A DNA stretch of 64,000 bases. It comes from Arabidopsis thaliana (lineage: Eukaryota > Streptophyta > Magnoliopsida > Brassicales > Brassicaceae). The translations under genes were made by a program, and so were the position numbers. This document shows positions 42,497-58,364 of this stretch, piece after piece. The first letter of the stretch is position 1, and each line of letters begins with the position of its first letter. Below the pieces are notes generated by a model. That model saw only the letters and a list, made by a program, of their open reading frames with translations, was not told the origin of the DNA and searched no databases. Location of the stretch: NCBI RefSeq assembly GCF_000001735.4, contig NC_003076.8:2976001-3040000 (forward strand), in the 5' to 3' direction.

Positions 42497-45400
42497 TATC
42501 AAATCCTGAGGATAAAATGTCACTATGAATAATAATGACATTTCCTGCTCTTTGTTAAGAAAGGTTATCTAAATGAAATCAGGGAAATTCGTTGACTCGA
42601 GAAAGAAATTTGATTCTCTGAAAATCAGATAGAAATGCATGACTATGTATGGTCGTGAGGTAATATTTCTTAGTTATAAAGACAAAATCATATATATGAA
42701 AGTTGGTCAACTCTCTATAAGTGACACATCATCATACAAGAAAATGACATGTGTCATTCTATATTAATTAAATAAAAAATTAATACAATTAATTAAGGAA
42801 GAATCAAAAGTCTTTTGTTGTGTTAAATTCTATATAATCTCTCTTTTAAATAAATATTCTTAAAACATTCAATAAATAAAAAATTATAATAATATATCAA
42901 GTACTACTTTCATTTTATTCTACTTATTTTTTAAAATATTTTTATCAATAGTTATCAATTTATAATGGCTAAAATTTACTTTGTGTCGTAGTTTAAATGT
43001 TTGCTACCTAACCTCATATTAATTAGTAATTTTAGTTGGATATTTTTTTATTATTACGTTATATGAATATGATTTATCATATGACCTTATTTCTGTTTAT
43101 TTTTGTGCGTTCTGATAACTTGGTAACATTGATATACATTTTTCACGTAATGGTCATCCGAGACATTAGACATACCCACACAAAAAACACGAGACTCTAT
43201 ATGGCTATATGCAAGGGAAGAGAATTAAAGTGTTGACTTGAATTACTAGCATATCATGATGTGGTTAGTGTACTAGATAACGAGAGAATATATGGAATAA
43301 AGAATTGTTTGTTACAATTAAGTTAGGCAAGTTTCAAAATACATAAGTAATATAACTACATATTAATATATCATATAATTTTGTTGTATGTGTTTATGAT
43401 AGTGAAATATTTGAATAATAGGTCTATAAATATTCATATTATAGTAAAATTTAAATTTCGAATTATAGATAAATTTAATTATAAAAAATTATAACTCTAT
43501 AAAATAGATATGACTTTATTACTTATACAGCAGGTAGGCTTATATTTTAGTTAAACTAAAAACTTTTATTGTAAAGTTGATTATAAATATATGATATTAT
43601 TTTATTTGATTTTAAATGTATAGTAAACTGCGAGTTGTATATGTTTTGTTGATATTATTTATATTGTTTAGTGTTTAAAATTATATACTTGTATTTTGAT
43701 TGTTAATTTTATAGTTTCACCTGTAGTATACCATCTTGTATTAATATTGATTTAAACCCGTCAATTCTAGGATTTTTCACCTTGTATTAAAAATTGAATC
43801 ACATCATACACATTAAAAAATCTAATATGATAATTCAAATTGTGGCATATGCGAAAAAACTCTAATTATTTTTTTATAACGATGATATTATTTTTTCGCA
43901 AAAATAGAATCATATAAAGATGAGAGGTGAACTATAATAATTAATAAAAAATTAATATGATAATTTAGATACCAAATCTAATTTGTTGATTTTAATTGGT
44001 TACTTTTTTGGAAATTAATAATGTATTTCGTTTTTGAGTTAAATTTAATTAATTAAATTAGTATTTGACTTTTTAATTTTTAAAGAAATGAATTAATTTA
44101 CTCTTTAAAATTTTATTTCTAATGGCATACCTATGTAATTACTTACAAAAAATAAGGTTATATTTAAAATGTACTTCCCAAATAATATAGTAGGATATTC
44201 ATTTTGGACATATATATATATATATATTTATTTATTTATTTAAAATATCCAGGTTACATAGACATAGTTATGAAAACACAAATGGTTTACAAATGCATTG
44301 GTATTTGGTAACAGAGAAAGCTGCAAGAGCATATAATAATTCGATCTGATTTTGAATAAAAACAAGATGTAAGGTGTTTTCTATTTTGGGTATTATTGAA
44401 TCGTTAGTAGCGTTGCGGCTTTCAAAGTCATGCGCAGACATTTTGAGCAACTTTGCGATTGAATGCAGAATACTGCTGTCTCGTGATTGGTCGTTGACAT
44501 ATCTAATTTCGACATAAACAAAAAGATGAGAGTAGTAGTACAGTATGCAATAAGAAACAAGGTGTCGTGTCTTATTCAGTATGCAATAAAAAGGAGAGTA
44601 CACTAAATTATAATATAGTCTGTAAAACAATTCTACGAAACAGTAAATCACATAGTTGTACATCTCATGGTAAGATTAAGATTCTATTTCCTAGTACAAA
44701 AAAAAAAATACTATTCTAAACAGACAAAAATTAAGAGCTTAAGATTTATGTATTATAAGCATATTTATAAGAATTTTCACACATTTCTTTCCAAAACTTA
44801 TTTTCTTTGTAAAACATTCTTTATTAAAAAAAAAATGAGTGGAGACACATGCACCCCATAAAATATGCAGCCACGCAGAGGTATATATATCTTCCCTTTT
44901 TGAACACGATACAATACATTAACAAACTCGGAAATTTTTACAATAGAATAACTTTTTTTCGTCGTCTAATGTATCATATGAGAACATCTTATAAGTTATA
45001 ACTTACATATATATTAACTTTAAGAAAACTTGTTCTCTATAGTCTACAGAAACTCCACAATACACAATATTTCACATATTTCTGATGGTAAAAACTTAAT
45101 TTTGGTACGTAAAAATTAAATCTTATAAATCTATTTAGCAACCACAAGACCTACATTAAGTTCTAGGTTTATGTAAGATATTGAATACTGATAGCGATTG
45201 GTCATCTACTTAAAACTACGAAAATCTGGCGCAAAATCTGATTGTATGGTTACATATTGTGTATCAAACTTAAATTCCCACCCTACATGTCAACAAAAGA
45301 AGAAGAAGAATCTATTTGGATATATATGTTTGGGTAAAGAAGTGAAATACATACATAAATGTTAACTATGGAATATGGACCACATTGGCACCAATAAACC

Positions 45401-45900
45401 TAATACCAAAAGTGTAGGTTCGGTGGTCATGAATGATGATGTGGACTGAATAATCGACATTTTTGAGTTGGCTTTATCGTGGAATATCAACATCATTTTG
45501 ACATTTTCTATAAAATTACAACATATTGTAAAAGAGACAGATTCTGAACTGATTGTTTATCAACGTTTCTTGTAATCATAAACCAAAATACTATGTCACC
45601 TAGTTCATATCTTGGCCAAATTTCGCAGACAATGTTGCGTTAGATTCAGAGATTCCAACTTTTACGGTTTCTAAGTTGTGAAACATTTGTTTACGCACAT
45701 TTGAATATTTGATTCAATAACTTGCAACTATTTCATTTTTGTCCAACCTTGTTTTTATGTTTGCTATACTATATCGTTTACTAGTTGAAAAATATGTTTG
45801 ATATATTTGTCAACAATGTATCTTGTGATTATGAACATAACATTTTCACACAAAACCGCAACAGAAAATGCAAATATATGCATTTGAAACAACTAAGGCT

Positions 45901-45924
45901 TATATATATATATATATATATATA
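45901..45924. repeat. (TA)n microsatellite
   Basis: Twelve TA dinucleotides in the HAM2 downstream region; a similar run occurs at about 44213-44227. Confidence 0.9.
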
Positions 45925-46140
45925 CTAAATACAAATGATCACATACATACTAGCAAAAGAAAGATGGACCTATGAAATTGCTTCAAATTTCCTCATTATA
46001 AGAGTTGTAAACAAACACCATTCCAAGTACGATTTCAACATTTACAAGTAAAGTACACTTACATTTCAGGAGAATAAGACAGCCCGCTTTACTTACACAC
46101 TCAAATCAAATCCAATGGCACAAGAGGAGTGTACTTACTC

Positions 46141-48711
<2,571 letters not shown>

Positions 48712-50400
48712 TTCTCGGTCGGGTCGGAGATTCCCGGGTGGGCTTTCTTTCTCATACGAGTAAGAGAACTAGAGAGAGAAAAACGGACACTTGAAATAAA
48801 TCAGGCCCATTAGTAACTTTTCACATAATTGGGCCTATATTTATGGGCCGTTAAAAATATTGATATTTAATGGTGTGAAGTACATACATTTTCACCGGGA
48901 TCACAGTTTATTCATAAAATTAGAAAGTTGTTTGATCATGTAAGAATTATCTCGAATCACATTGAAATATTTCTGTAGTAAAACGAATTAGATTTGAAAA
49001 TATATGAATCATACCCATGGCTATTTAGTGACTATTAATGCATTGTTTGAGCTAAATAATTTGGTTAGACGTTAAGTTCTTGCAATTATCTCTAGGATGT
49101 GAATGAATGTATAACTATGTGGCAAAAAGAAAGAAAATATATTAAATGATTTCGTTAGCAAAATGGATATAGCTAGGTTTCCATGAATCTCACTGACATT
49201 TCATTGTGTCTTTATTAAAACCTATGAATGTGAGGAGACACAAAAGTCAGCGGAAGTATCCATGAGTGAAGTGAACAAGGAGCATAGGTTTCCTTGAATT
49301 AACCTCTCTGCTACTTTTCTGAGATTTTCTGACCAACAAGTGTGGAGCAAAGCTCTGGTGGTTTAATGCTTGTTTGTAGTCAAAGGTTTTCTTTTTATTA
49401 TTGGGAAGGTAAAAAGAGATCTTGCAACTGTTTTAGTTGAACTTCTATTCATTAATTCGAAGACAAAACGAGCAAGTACATTTTCTCTGCACCATCCTCT
49501 TTATAATATGTCTCGATATATACTCTCTTTCTGGAGTAGAGTATCTGTATACCTTATCGGTTTGTTGTAATTTGAGATTACTTTATATTACAAAACATCA
49601 TTTTATGGGATGATTGTCGTAATTTTCATTATGCTAAACGTTACTATAGCTAAACATTTTTCGTTAACATTTTTACAACAAGTATAATCGGATACGTTTA
49701 GTCTGTTAGACTTTTTAGTTTTCAGGTGATGTTTAATCGGATACTAACAAGTATAATCTAATAGACTAAACGTACGGATATTATTTTCATAACAACTTTT
49801 TTCTTTTTGGATTTTTCGTTGCTAGTTGTGAAGCTATATATTAAAAAAAAAGCCCTAAAGCTTATTGTAATTTAGGAATTCTTAAAGCTTATTCTAATCA
49901 TAACAAAACGATTTTCAATATGTATAGGTATTAACGTTCAAAGTGAGGTATGTACGTAAAAAGATGAAAATGAAGCAATAGAGTACATTCATATTATATG
50001 CTCTAAAATATAGTACTTCACAAATATATGCGTTGTGTGTATACAAAGACAAAAGTCCACAGTAATGATAACACTATTTAAATAGGGTTCTTTGATGGCG
50101 TCATGGTTCTTATGCCCGAAAAATGCCCGGCCAAAACTTGTATACAACCAAACTCCAAATCAAGAACTTATTATTATATACGAAATGATAACATAATATT
50201 AAATATATGGTGGTACACAACTCAAGCTAACCGTTATGATTATTCCACAACCTTTTCACGGTCAACAACAATATATTATATATCCTAACAAACCCTTATT
50301 TCGTATCCATTTTTATTATATATAAACACTTTCCATAATTGCACCATTACTCACACATTATAGCATAATTTAGTTACTACTAATGGAAATGTCATCTTGT
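48712..50400. other. HAM2 promoter and HEC3 3' region
   Basis: The first 80 or so bases are the HAM2 5' UTR. At about 48809-48850 three GGCCCA/GGGCC motifs lie in a row (caggcccat, tgggccta, tgggccg), typical plant site II/TCP-bound promoter elements. The remainder to 50400 is AT-rich, with no recognisable gene or RNA; the HEC3 3' UTR is in its last few hundred bases. Confidence 0.5.
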
Positions 50401-51075
50401 CTAGATTAATTCTCCTACTCCTCTTCCCCCACGGCCGAAACTTGGCGGTGGTGGCGGTGAAACCCATGACGTCGTCACCGCCTGAGAAGCTTGATCTTGC
50501 GGCGGCGGAGGAGTATATCCGGTATTATTATTGAGTAGCCGGATCTGCCGTTTCAAGAACTTGACATAGCGTATAGCTTCATCGAGCATTGAAGCCGTAT
50601 CCATTTTAGTGCCACCTGGCACGAGTCTCTGAAGAATTCTGATCCTCTCACTGATTCTCTCACGGCGATGTCTAGCCGCCACACTCTGAGGGTCGTCGGA
50701 GATCCTCACGTTACGGCGTTTGGGTTTCTTGACGGTTGCTGGGTCGATGTCAACCGATTGCATGGCTGCGATCTTGTACATCATTTCCTTCATAGCACCG
50801 AGTTCCTCTAGAGGTTCTTCTTCGTCTTCGTCGTCTTCTTGATCTCCGGAGAGAAGAGTGGTGGTTGTGAGGGAAGAAGAGAGAGGAGGGAAATGAGAAG
50901 AAGAGAAAGGATTGAAGATATGGAGCTGTGTGTACTGGTCCATGGCCATACCGATTGGATCATTATTATGTTGATGATGATGATCATCATTCTTGTTGTT
51001 GTTGTTGCTGCTGTTGATGATGTTGTTCCAAGTGTAATTTTGGAAGAGAGATGGGTTCATATTATAATTATTCAT
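50401..51075 (-). CDS. HEC3: HECATE3 bHLH transcription factor
   Basis: Single-exon gene, 224 aa, ATG at 51075. The N-terminus is Asn/His-rich ([11 protein letters not shown]); an acidic run ([17 protein letters not shown]) is followed by [12 protein letters not shown], a motif shared by HEC proteins. The bHLH (about residues 127-185) starts [19 protein letters not shown] and continues [18 protein letters not shown] and [12 protein letters not shown]. The basic region has RHRRER with an unusual Gln-Ser-Val-Ala-Ala entry, so E-box binding may be weak or depend on partners. HEC1-3 act with SPATULA in carpel transmitting tract and stigma development and in shoot meristems. No introns, as in its paralogues. 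A Gly/Pro-rich tail ends GVGELI. Confidence 0.95.
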   Translation of the reverse strand: MNNYNMNPSLFQNYTWNNIINSSNNNNKNDDHHHQHNNDPIGMAMDQYTQLHIFNPFSSSHFPPLSSSLTTTTLLSGDQEDDEDEEEPLEELGAMKEMMYKIAAMQSVDIDPATVKKPKRRNVRISDDPQSVAARHRRERISERIRILQRLVPGGTKMDTASMLDEAIRYVKFLKRQIRLLNNNTGYTPPPPQDQASQAVTTSWVSPPPPPSFGRGGRGVGELI

Positions 51076-54000
51076 AATTTTTGTTTGTTTGGTTCGTAAA
51101 AATTTTAATGCTTGAGGCGATGCTTATATGTATATATATATGTGTGTGTGTGAGCATATATATATATTAAAGGAAAAAAAGAAAGGTGATCATATGATGA
51201 GGGGTTAGGTTGGTGATGCAATTAAGGATTTTGGTTCGGAGAAAAAATAAAGAATAATTTTATTTATATGTATCTTTTCAATAAGTGGACGTCACTAGTC
51301 GTTACCAAAGAAAAAGATTAAATTGTATATAGTTGAATAAGAAGTTTTTTTATGCTCCGAAAATGTTTATAAACGTTGTAGCACTTTTGTATACATATAG
51401 TTGGCATAATCGCTTTTTTTTTTTTTTTTTTAATGAGCAGCTCCAGTTGACTAATGAGATAGTTTTGAGTTGGCTAGGGTTTCCCTCTCCCACATTGAGA
51501 CTTGAATTTAGGGTATATCGAGAAAGTGGCTTTCACCAAAGTAATAAACTAATAACCACTAGCTATAAGAATGTGAATTACTTTATATGAACATGAGTTT
51601 CTCTTTGATTCACAAAAGATGTCACCACTTGTGTGCTCTTATTCTGACTTCTCAATTTACAATCCCTTTAATTATCTCCTTCTCTCTTCACAAAACCCAT
51701 TCACTAAAATAGGAAATCTTGATAAATTTTCTCTCATTCTCTTGTCTCTTCACGAAATAGCACATTTTGTTGATCCTATACTCTTATCCCGATCAACGGT
51801 CGTGATTTTCTCTCTCCCCTCGATGGAGTCCAATATTGAATGTAAATTGTGTGTGAAACTCGCAATGTTATATATTATTATAAAACAAATGATCAACTTG
51901 CTTTTTTCCACAAAGCTATTCTATAACTTGCGACGTGATTAAAGGTTTATAAGGATAACAAACATCAAATCACTCGCATGGGGACACCTTAGCTTCTTCA
52001 ACATTTGGGTGTTATCCATGATTGTCATTAATAAGAAAGACGTGTATCATCGTCGTGACTCGTTTATATAAGACGGTGGTGAATATATCATTTTCCATGA
52101 AGCAATTTCTGCTTTTTATTAACAAAGTTCACATCTACGTAACAACGTTCTTGTATACAAGTGTATAAAACAAACACAAATCCGTAAAATACACGAAATT
52201 TTATGAGACTTCAAAAGAGGCAAATTTATATACGTTGTTTCGATCCGTTTATACAAAAATCAGACGGTTCTGATTTAATGTGACAAGTTTCTTATGTCAT
52301 ATGCCTCAACACAAAAGCAATGTATAAATACACATGTATATGTACATATATGAGATATAAGCGTATATTTTGCACATATGTTATGATTTGGTCTGCATTA
52401 TAATCATACAAATTGCGCATGCAGGCTGCAATCATGCATTATAGGGTTACTTCTTTGGTATTAATCCATTGTTCACTGTATATTATATTCTTATTAAATC
52501 CACCCAACTGCCAACTACATGTATGAACATCTACTTATACACACACAAGTTTTGGAAATTAATTTGATTCGATATAAGTATACACTATATAGTTTTCGCA
52601 TTTATAGCGGTTTAAAATGAAAACCGCAATTAAAAGAGTAACTGTGTATTTAATATAATAGCTAGCATTCGATCATATTATTAAAGTATATAACAGTCAT
52701 GAGCAAGACTTATAATATAATATAGTTTAGTTAAAAGAAGTTTTATTTTGCCATGTATTTTATATAATACAAATTCGGATGGATTGGAGCAATGAACAAT
52801 TTTTTTATTGCCTGATCATAAATTTAGAGTGTTTTTTAATTAAGTCTATTAATATTTTTCATACATGTGAAAGTTAAATGATTCATTTTGGACAGCTAGT
52901 TTCTAAATTTCCACAAAAACATGTAAAATAATAGAATATATAAGACACATAAATTTAATTTACTTCTTAAATCTATGATTTCATTTAGAATACATATAGT
53001 ATTTTATTATTACTTTTTCCTTTTTGGTTGTATGTACATTTCTGCAACTGTGATGTGAAATATCATAATGGTTTATAAAGCTTGTATAATATGTTTCGAA
53101 ATGTATACCGAGTTGTAATAAACAAAAATTGAATGCAATTGATTTACTAAATCATGTTTTCTTTTAAGCAAATTATCACTAGCTTATCTATTATGATATG
53201 GTTTAAACATGTGACAGCTCAAGCGGCCCCCATTTCGTCTGTGTATAAAGTGTAACCGTAAACCCTAACTAGATGAATCTAGTGTAAATGTATATAGTAC
53301 ATATACACGTGAGTGGGTGAAATAACTATGCAACATTTTCCGATGAAGATTGAATCATAAAATCTGACAATCTCCATTATTTTCATCCAAATTATCGCGT
53401 ACATAAAAAAGCATTAAATAACTATATATATATATAGGCCATACATATATAACTATTTTTTTCAGCAATTGTGCTTCTTCCTCCTTTTTATTAATAGCGA
53501 TACAATCTTCCGTCTTTGTGCGTTACGATTCCCAAAGAACCACACCCTCATTTCCTCAGAGTCTGGTCTCTTACAGCGACTTCTCTTTTTCTTTCTTTTT
53601 TGGATTTCCTCTTTCTGCTTCCACCATGGAGAAGAACAAACAAAGAAAAACTCAGTGTTGTTTCTTTCCAAATTTGAACACTTTGTAATCTAGTGATATC
53701 ACTTTATCTTACTCCAATTTCACCGGTTAGGTTTGGTCATTAAAAATGATCAAACCAAAAAAGAAAATGTATAAGTAATCACCAGTTCACCACTTGGCTT
53801 AATTCATCCAAAAATAAAATTTCAAATTGGCTATATATCAAGTTAAGAAAAATAAAGCTAGACGAAAAAGGTAGGATATATATGCGTTATTGTATTGATT
53901 TCTATAACTACGAGGGTAGATTATGTGTTATAATATTAGTAATGATGCTAAGTTTTTTAAAATGGAGTAGCAAAAAAAAAAAACATGTTTATTTTTTCTC

Positions 54001-54816
54001 TTTCGCGAGAGGATCTAAAAAGTCTACAAAAAAGTGATTACAAGGCATGGGAAGCTGCAGTGAAGAAAAGTGAAGAAGTCTCTTGTTTGGTCCGAAAGTG
54101 TTAGTGTTATGGAAAACTCTTTAATGAGTTTTTCACTTTATTTTTCTTTCTCTTTTGTTTTTGAGGGGAAGAATATTACACATATGAAATTGACTTCGAG
54201 GGTTTTCATTTTCTTGGATTATTGCAGGTACAAACGTATTTCCAGTATCCATGCATAGACGCATAATGCCGTATTGTAGCTACATACACGAGAAGTAGAC
54301 AGTAGACTCATTTAACAAAAAACCAAATAGACTCAATCAATTATATGTTTTGATGAATATTTTAACATTCAACGATTAATATATCCACTAATGAACATTC
54401 TTTTTTTTCCAACATCCACTGATCAACATTTTGTTCGACGATAAGCATTTTTCTATAAAAAGGAATTCCTTAGCTCAGGTTTATGAGCATGCAGGGTAAT
54501 TGAATCATCGTGAGTGGGGACAGTGAAAGAACAGTTTTTTTTTTTTTTCAAGTAAAGAACAATTTAGCCAATTTCAGATGATTTTTTTTACTAGATTAAA
54601 TTAATTTAACACATTTTACTTAGAGGCATGTGATCCCACTCGTCTTAAATTACAGTACAAGTCCTAGTAAAACCGAACATTTTTGAAATCCAAAGAGTAT
54701 AAGAATTGGGACAGAATAAAACATATATATAACCAAAAACCTGTAATTAGTTGGAACATCAGTCATGTTCCCTGCTAGGATTGGGTAAATTTTGTCTGTA
54801 ATTAGTAAAAATAAAT
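51076..54816. other. 3.7-kb AT-rich region upstream of HEC3
   Basis: HEC3 leader and promoter (a TA/TG microsatellite at about 51127-51170), then long AT-rich DNA with a T-homopolymer at about 51414-51432 and another near 54535-54550. A 200-bp patch at 53470-53690 is less AT-rich and open on both strands, without recognisable protein content. A large upstream region fits a tightly regulated developmental gene, but no element can be proven by eye. Confidence 0.4.
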
Positions 54817-54889
54817 CTCCGTTGCCGGGACTCGAACCCGGGTCTCTCGGGTGAGAGCCGAGTATCCTGACCAGCTAGACTACAACGGA
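54817..54889 (-). tRNA. tRNA-Glu (anticodon CTC)
   Basis: On the minus strand, acceptor TCCGTTG pairs with CAACGGA, discriminator G. The D-arm contains TAGTCTAGCTGGTCAGGATA (A box), the anticodon stem CTCGG/CCGAG encloses loop CTCTCAC with CTC, and GGGTTCGAGTCCC is the T-arm/B box. 73 nt, no intron. Confidence 0.95.
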
Positions 54890-55699
54890 TTTGTAATAAA
54901 TAATATTAATTAGTCAATATGTTAGTAACACCAAATTTTTTGAAAAAAAAAAGAAAGAAAAGAAAACATTAAACAAGAGAAGATATAACATCCAAATCGT
55001 AAAGGAAAACAACATTCTTCTCAAAATCGGTTGTCTAAACTTGGGGATTTGGACTAATTCATACCTGGCCCCGAGCCCCCGACTTACCTGAGGATGGTAA
55101 TTGTGGGTTTGGAACCTTAAAGCCCTAAGTTATTTTATTGGGTCATTGGCAAAGGTGCAGAATCCATCTTAGTGGGCTTATACGAGCCAAAAATATGGGC
55201 CGCTACAAACATCTGGTTATGTTATTTTAGACCAAAAATATATACATATACCAAACATGTTGGATATAAAAACTTATGAGATAAATGATTTCAGAGATTT
55301 TAGTATGTAATTGCCTATTTGGTATTCATTATGAAATCAAAAAAATTAGGTTATTTTTGTTGAAACTAGTTTATTTCTAACATCCTTCAGATTTCTTTCT
55401 AGTTTAACGTTTGATAATTTACGTTGAGATTTAAATGTAATTATCAAATTAACTAAAGATATAACCTCCAATCAAGTTAGATTTTAAAATTTACAAGTTT
55501 AGTATATTATAAACAAAAATTCAAAATTTTAACTACATTTATATGTATAAAATCTGTAATTGCAGAATAGACATAAGAGTCTTGAAACTGGTGATATAGT
55601 GTTTGCTAATACCAAACCTAACCAAATCAACATATATTCTAATCTCCAGATTAGTGTTTGGAGCCGATTGCTTACTAAAATTAGACTATTAATCGTATA
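54890..55699. other. AT-rich spacer between tRNA-Glu and the MITE
   Basis: No coding frame of interest. A GGGCTT/TGGGCC pair at about 55177-55203 resembles site II promoter elements, but no gene starts nearby. Confidence 0.4.
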
Positions 55700-55921
55700 C
55701 TCCCTTTGTTCCATGAAATTTGATGTTTTAGATTTTATTTTTGTTTCATAAAGATTGATGTTGTAGGTTAATAATATTATTATTTTTGTTAATAACCAAT
55801 AGAGAGAGGAGAGAAATAAGACTTATATTATTAAATTAACAGAAAATAATATAAATAATATAAAAATTACTTTTCTTTGTGTGAAAAACCCAAAACATCA
55901 CTCTTTTAGGAACAGAGGGAG
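55700..55921. mobile_element. Stowaway-type MITE
   Basis: 222-bp AT-rich element with ends CTCCCTTTGTTCC and GGAACAGAGGGAG forming terminal inverted repeats. It is flanked by TA target duplications (55698-55699 and 55922-55923). The CTCCCT..GTTCC ends match the Stowaway/Tc1-mariner MITE consensus. No coding capacity. It lies about 450 bp upstream of the PME51 start. Confidence 0.85.
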
Positions 55922-56367
55922 TATAAAATAAGAATCCAAAAACAAAATAAACAATAATTCGATATTAGGAAAAATGAAAAAAAAAGAAAAACTAAGAAAA
56001 CAACAATTACCAACCGCAAGTCAAGAATCAAGATCAATAGCGTGAGACGGACCTAAACACATTAAACCAATACATAACCGGGGTCTTAACCGGACAATCT
56101 ATTATAATCTCCTTATCTTCCCTAATAGAACCGTAATTACGAAAAAGGACAGTCACAAAACTCCAATCTCTCTCTCTCCTCTCCGTCTCTGCGCGCATGA
56201 TCCCCCCCATAGTGTTCCACTACGCACCGCCCGTGACTCTCTAATGGTCTGTGACTTGTAATCCATCTCTCCTTATTTTTATTTCAATTTTATTTCTTTC
56301 CAAAATTTTAATTAATTTCCACACACACACACACCTATACATATATATACACACACATTCGTCTCTA

Positions 56368-58364
56368 ATGGCTTCTTCGAAACTCCATCATCATCCTCAC
56401 CGCAGAAAATCCCCAATACGTTGCTTCTGTCTCTTAATCATAACCATGTCCTCCATTCTCATCCTTCTCTTCTCTCTCTTCCTCTTCTCCTCTCCCTCCT
56501 CCTCCTCCCGTCACCACCACCACCACAATTCCGGCGACACTTCTCCGGTCAATCCTTCGTCGTCTCTCGCCGCTCAGATCCGTCTCGCTTGTAACGCAAC
56601 TCGTTACCCAGACCAATGCGTCTCTTCCCTATCCGAACAGGGTCGGGTTCCTCCGGATCCTAAACCAATCCAGATCATTCACTCAGCGATCTCATTCTCA
56701 TTCCAAAACCTCAAAACCGCCCAATCAAAAATCAAGTCTATTGTAGACTCGTCCGTAGGGAATCTAAACCGTACAAACGCCGCGAACACGTGTCTCCAGC
56801 TTCTCACTTACTCCGAGCACCGCACTCAATCGACGGATCAAGCTTTAACACGTGGCAAAATCAAAGACGCTCGAGCTTGGATGAGCGCTGCTCTAGTGTA
56901 CCAGTACGATTCATGGTCAGCGCTCAAGTACGTCAACGACACGAGCCAAGTAGGTGAAACGATGTCGTTTCTCGACGGACTTATCCACGTCACCAGCAAC
57001 GCGCTTAGCATGATGGTATCGTACGATAACTTCGGAGACAACGTCGCGTCGTGGACTTACCCAGCAACGGAACGTGACGGGTTTTGGGAAAAGACTGGGC
57101 CTGGTTTGGGCTTAGATCCGAGTACAGGGCTTAATTTGGGTTTTCCTTCCGGTTTAAAAGAAGACGTGACGGTGTGTAAAGACGGAAAATGCGGTTACAA
57201 GACGGTGCAAGACGCCGTTAACGCTGCGCCGGAGGATAACGGAATGCGTAAGTTCGTTATAAAGATTAGCGAAGGAGTCTACGAGGAGAACGTTATTGTT
57301 CCGTTTGAGAAGAAGAACGTTGTGTTTATCGGTGACGGTATGGGCAAAACGGTCATTACAGGTTCGTTAAACGCCGGTATGCCTGGGATCACTACGTACA
57401 ATACTGCAACTGTCGGTGAGTGTCTCTCGTAACTTTTTAATGTTAAAGCAACATAGTTTTTTTGTATAAATTAAGAGTTGAAAGTTCATAATTTTAATAT
57501 TGTTATTAGAGTTTAGATGTAGATAAATATTATGTGGTTTAAGTCTGGTCACGTGAAAGAATACTTTTTTGATGAGCTATTCCAAAATGATAAGCATATT
57601 AATCATTTTTTTTTGTTAATTGTAATAGTAATGCCAAAAGTGAATTTATATGTGATTTGAATGTTTTGTTTTGTTTAGGAGTGGTAGGAGATGGATTCAT
57701 GGCTCGTGATCTAACGTTCCAGAACACGGCGGGACCAGACGCTCACCAAGCGGTGGCGTTTAGATCCGACAGCGATTTTTCTCTGATCGAGAATTGCGAG
57801 TTCCTTGGGAACCAAGACACTCTCTATGCCCATGGTCTTCGTCAGTTCTACAAAAACTGTCGTATCCAAGGAAATGTTGACTTTATCTTTGGGAATTCAG
57901 CTGCTGTCTTCCAAGACTGTGAAATCCTAATCGCACCGCGTCAAATTAACCCTGAAAAGGGCGAGAAAAACGCAGTCACTGCCCAAGGAAGGATTGACCC
58001 GTCCCAGTCCACGGGTTTCGTGTTCTTGAACTGTTTGATTAACGGAACAGAGGAGTACATGAAGCTGTTTAAAGCTAACCCTAAGGTGCATAAGAACTTC
58101 TTGGGGAGGCCATGGAAAGATTACTCAAGGACTGTGTTTATAGGTTGTAATTTAGAGGCTTTGATTACTCCTGATGGATGGTTACCTTGGAGCGGGGATT
58201 TCGCGCTCAAGACACTTTATTACGGTGAATCTAAGAACACGGGTCCGGGATCAGATAGGTCACAAAGGGTTTCATGGAGCAGTCAGATACCGGACGAGCA
58301 TGTTCATGTGTATTCGGTGGCTAACTTTATTCAGGCTGATGAGTGGGCTTCGATGTCTGCTTAA
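56368..58364 (+). CDS. PME51: Pectin methylesterase PME51 (pro-PME)
   Basis: Demethylesterifies cell-wall homogalacturonan. Exons 56368-57415 and 57679-58364 give 577 aa from the first ATG; an in-frame ATG at 56446 gives 551 aa, the size I recall for this entry. An N-terminal signal-anchor (about residues 18-45, [14 protein letters not shown]) is followed by a His-rich spacer, a PMEI-like pro-domain (about 67-230, with conserved Cys in [12 protein letters not shown] and [10 protein letters not shown]) and the PME catalytic domain (about 275-570). Active-site blocks are visible: [25 protein letters not shown] (catalytic Gln region), [15 protein letters not shown] (both catalytic Asp) and [13 protein letters not shown]. 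There is no RRLL processing site as in some pro-PMEs. A CA/TA-rich tract just upstream of the ATG is part of the leader. Confidence 0.93.

Larger units (their letters stand above)
42227..46140. other. 3.9-kb AT-rich intergenic region
   Basis: BXL3 promoter on the left, HAM2 3' UTR on the right, otherwise AT-rich DNA. Identified pieces are a 29-bp direct repeat (42402-42430 and 42468-42496), dinucleotide TA runs at about 44213-44227 and 45901-45924, and a GC-richer patch near 44330-44520 with an open minus-strand frame. No gene can be supported. Transposon relics are likely but too decayed for me to assign. Confidence 0.45.

Noticed and set aside
56251-56367. N-terminal extension of PME51
   Set aside because: It begins with GTG and runs through a CACACA/TATA leader tract; no ATG in frame before 56368.
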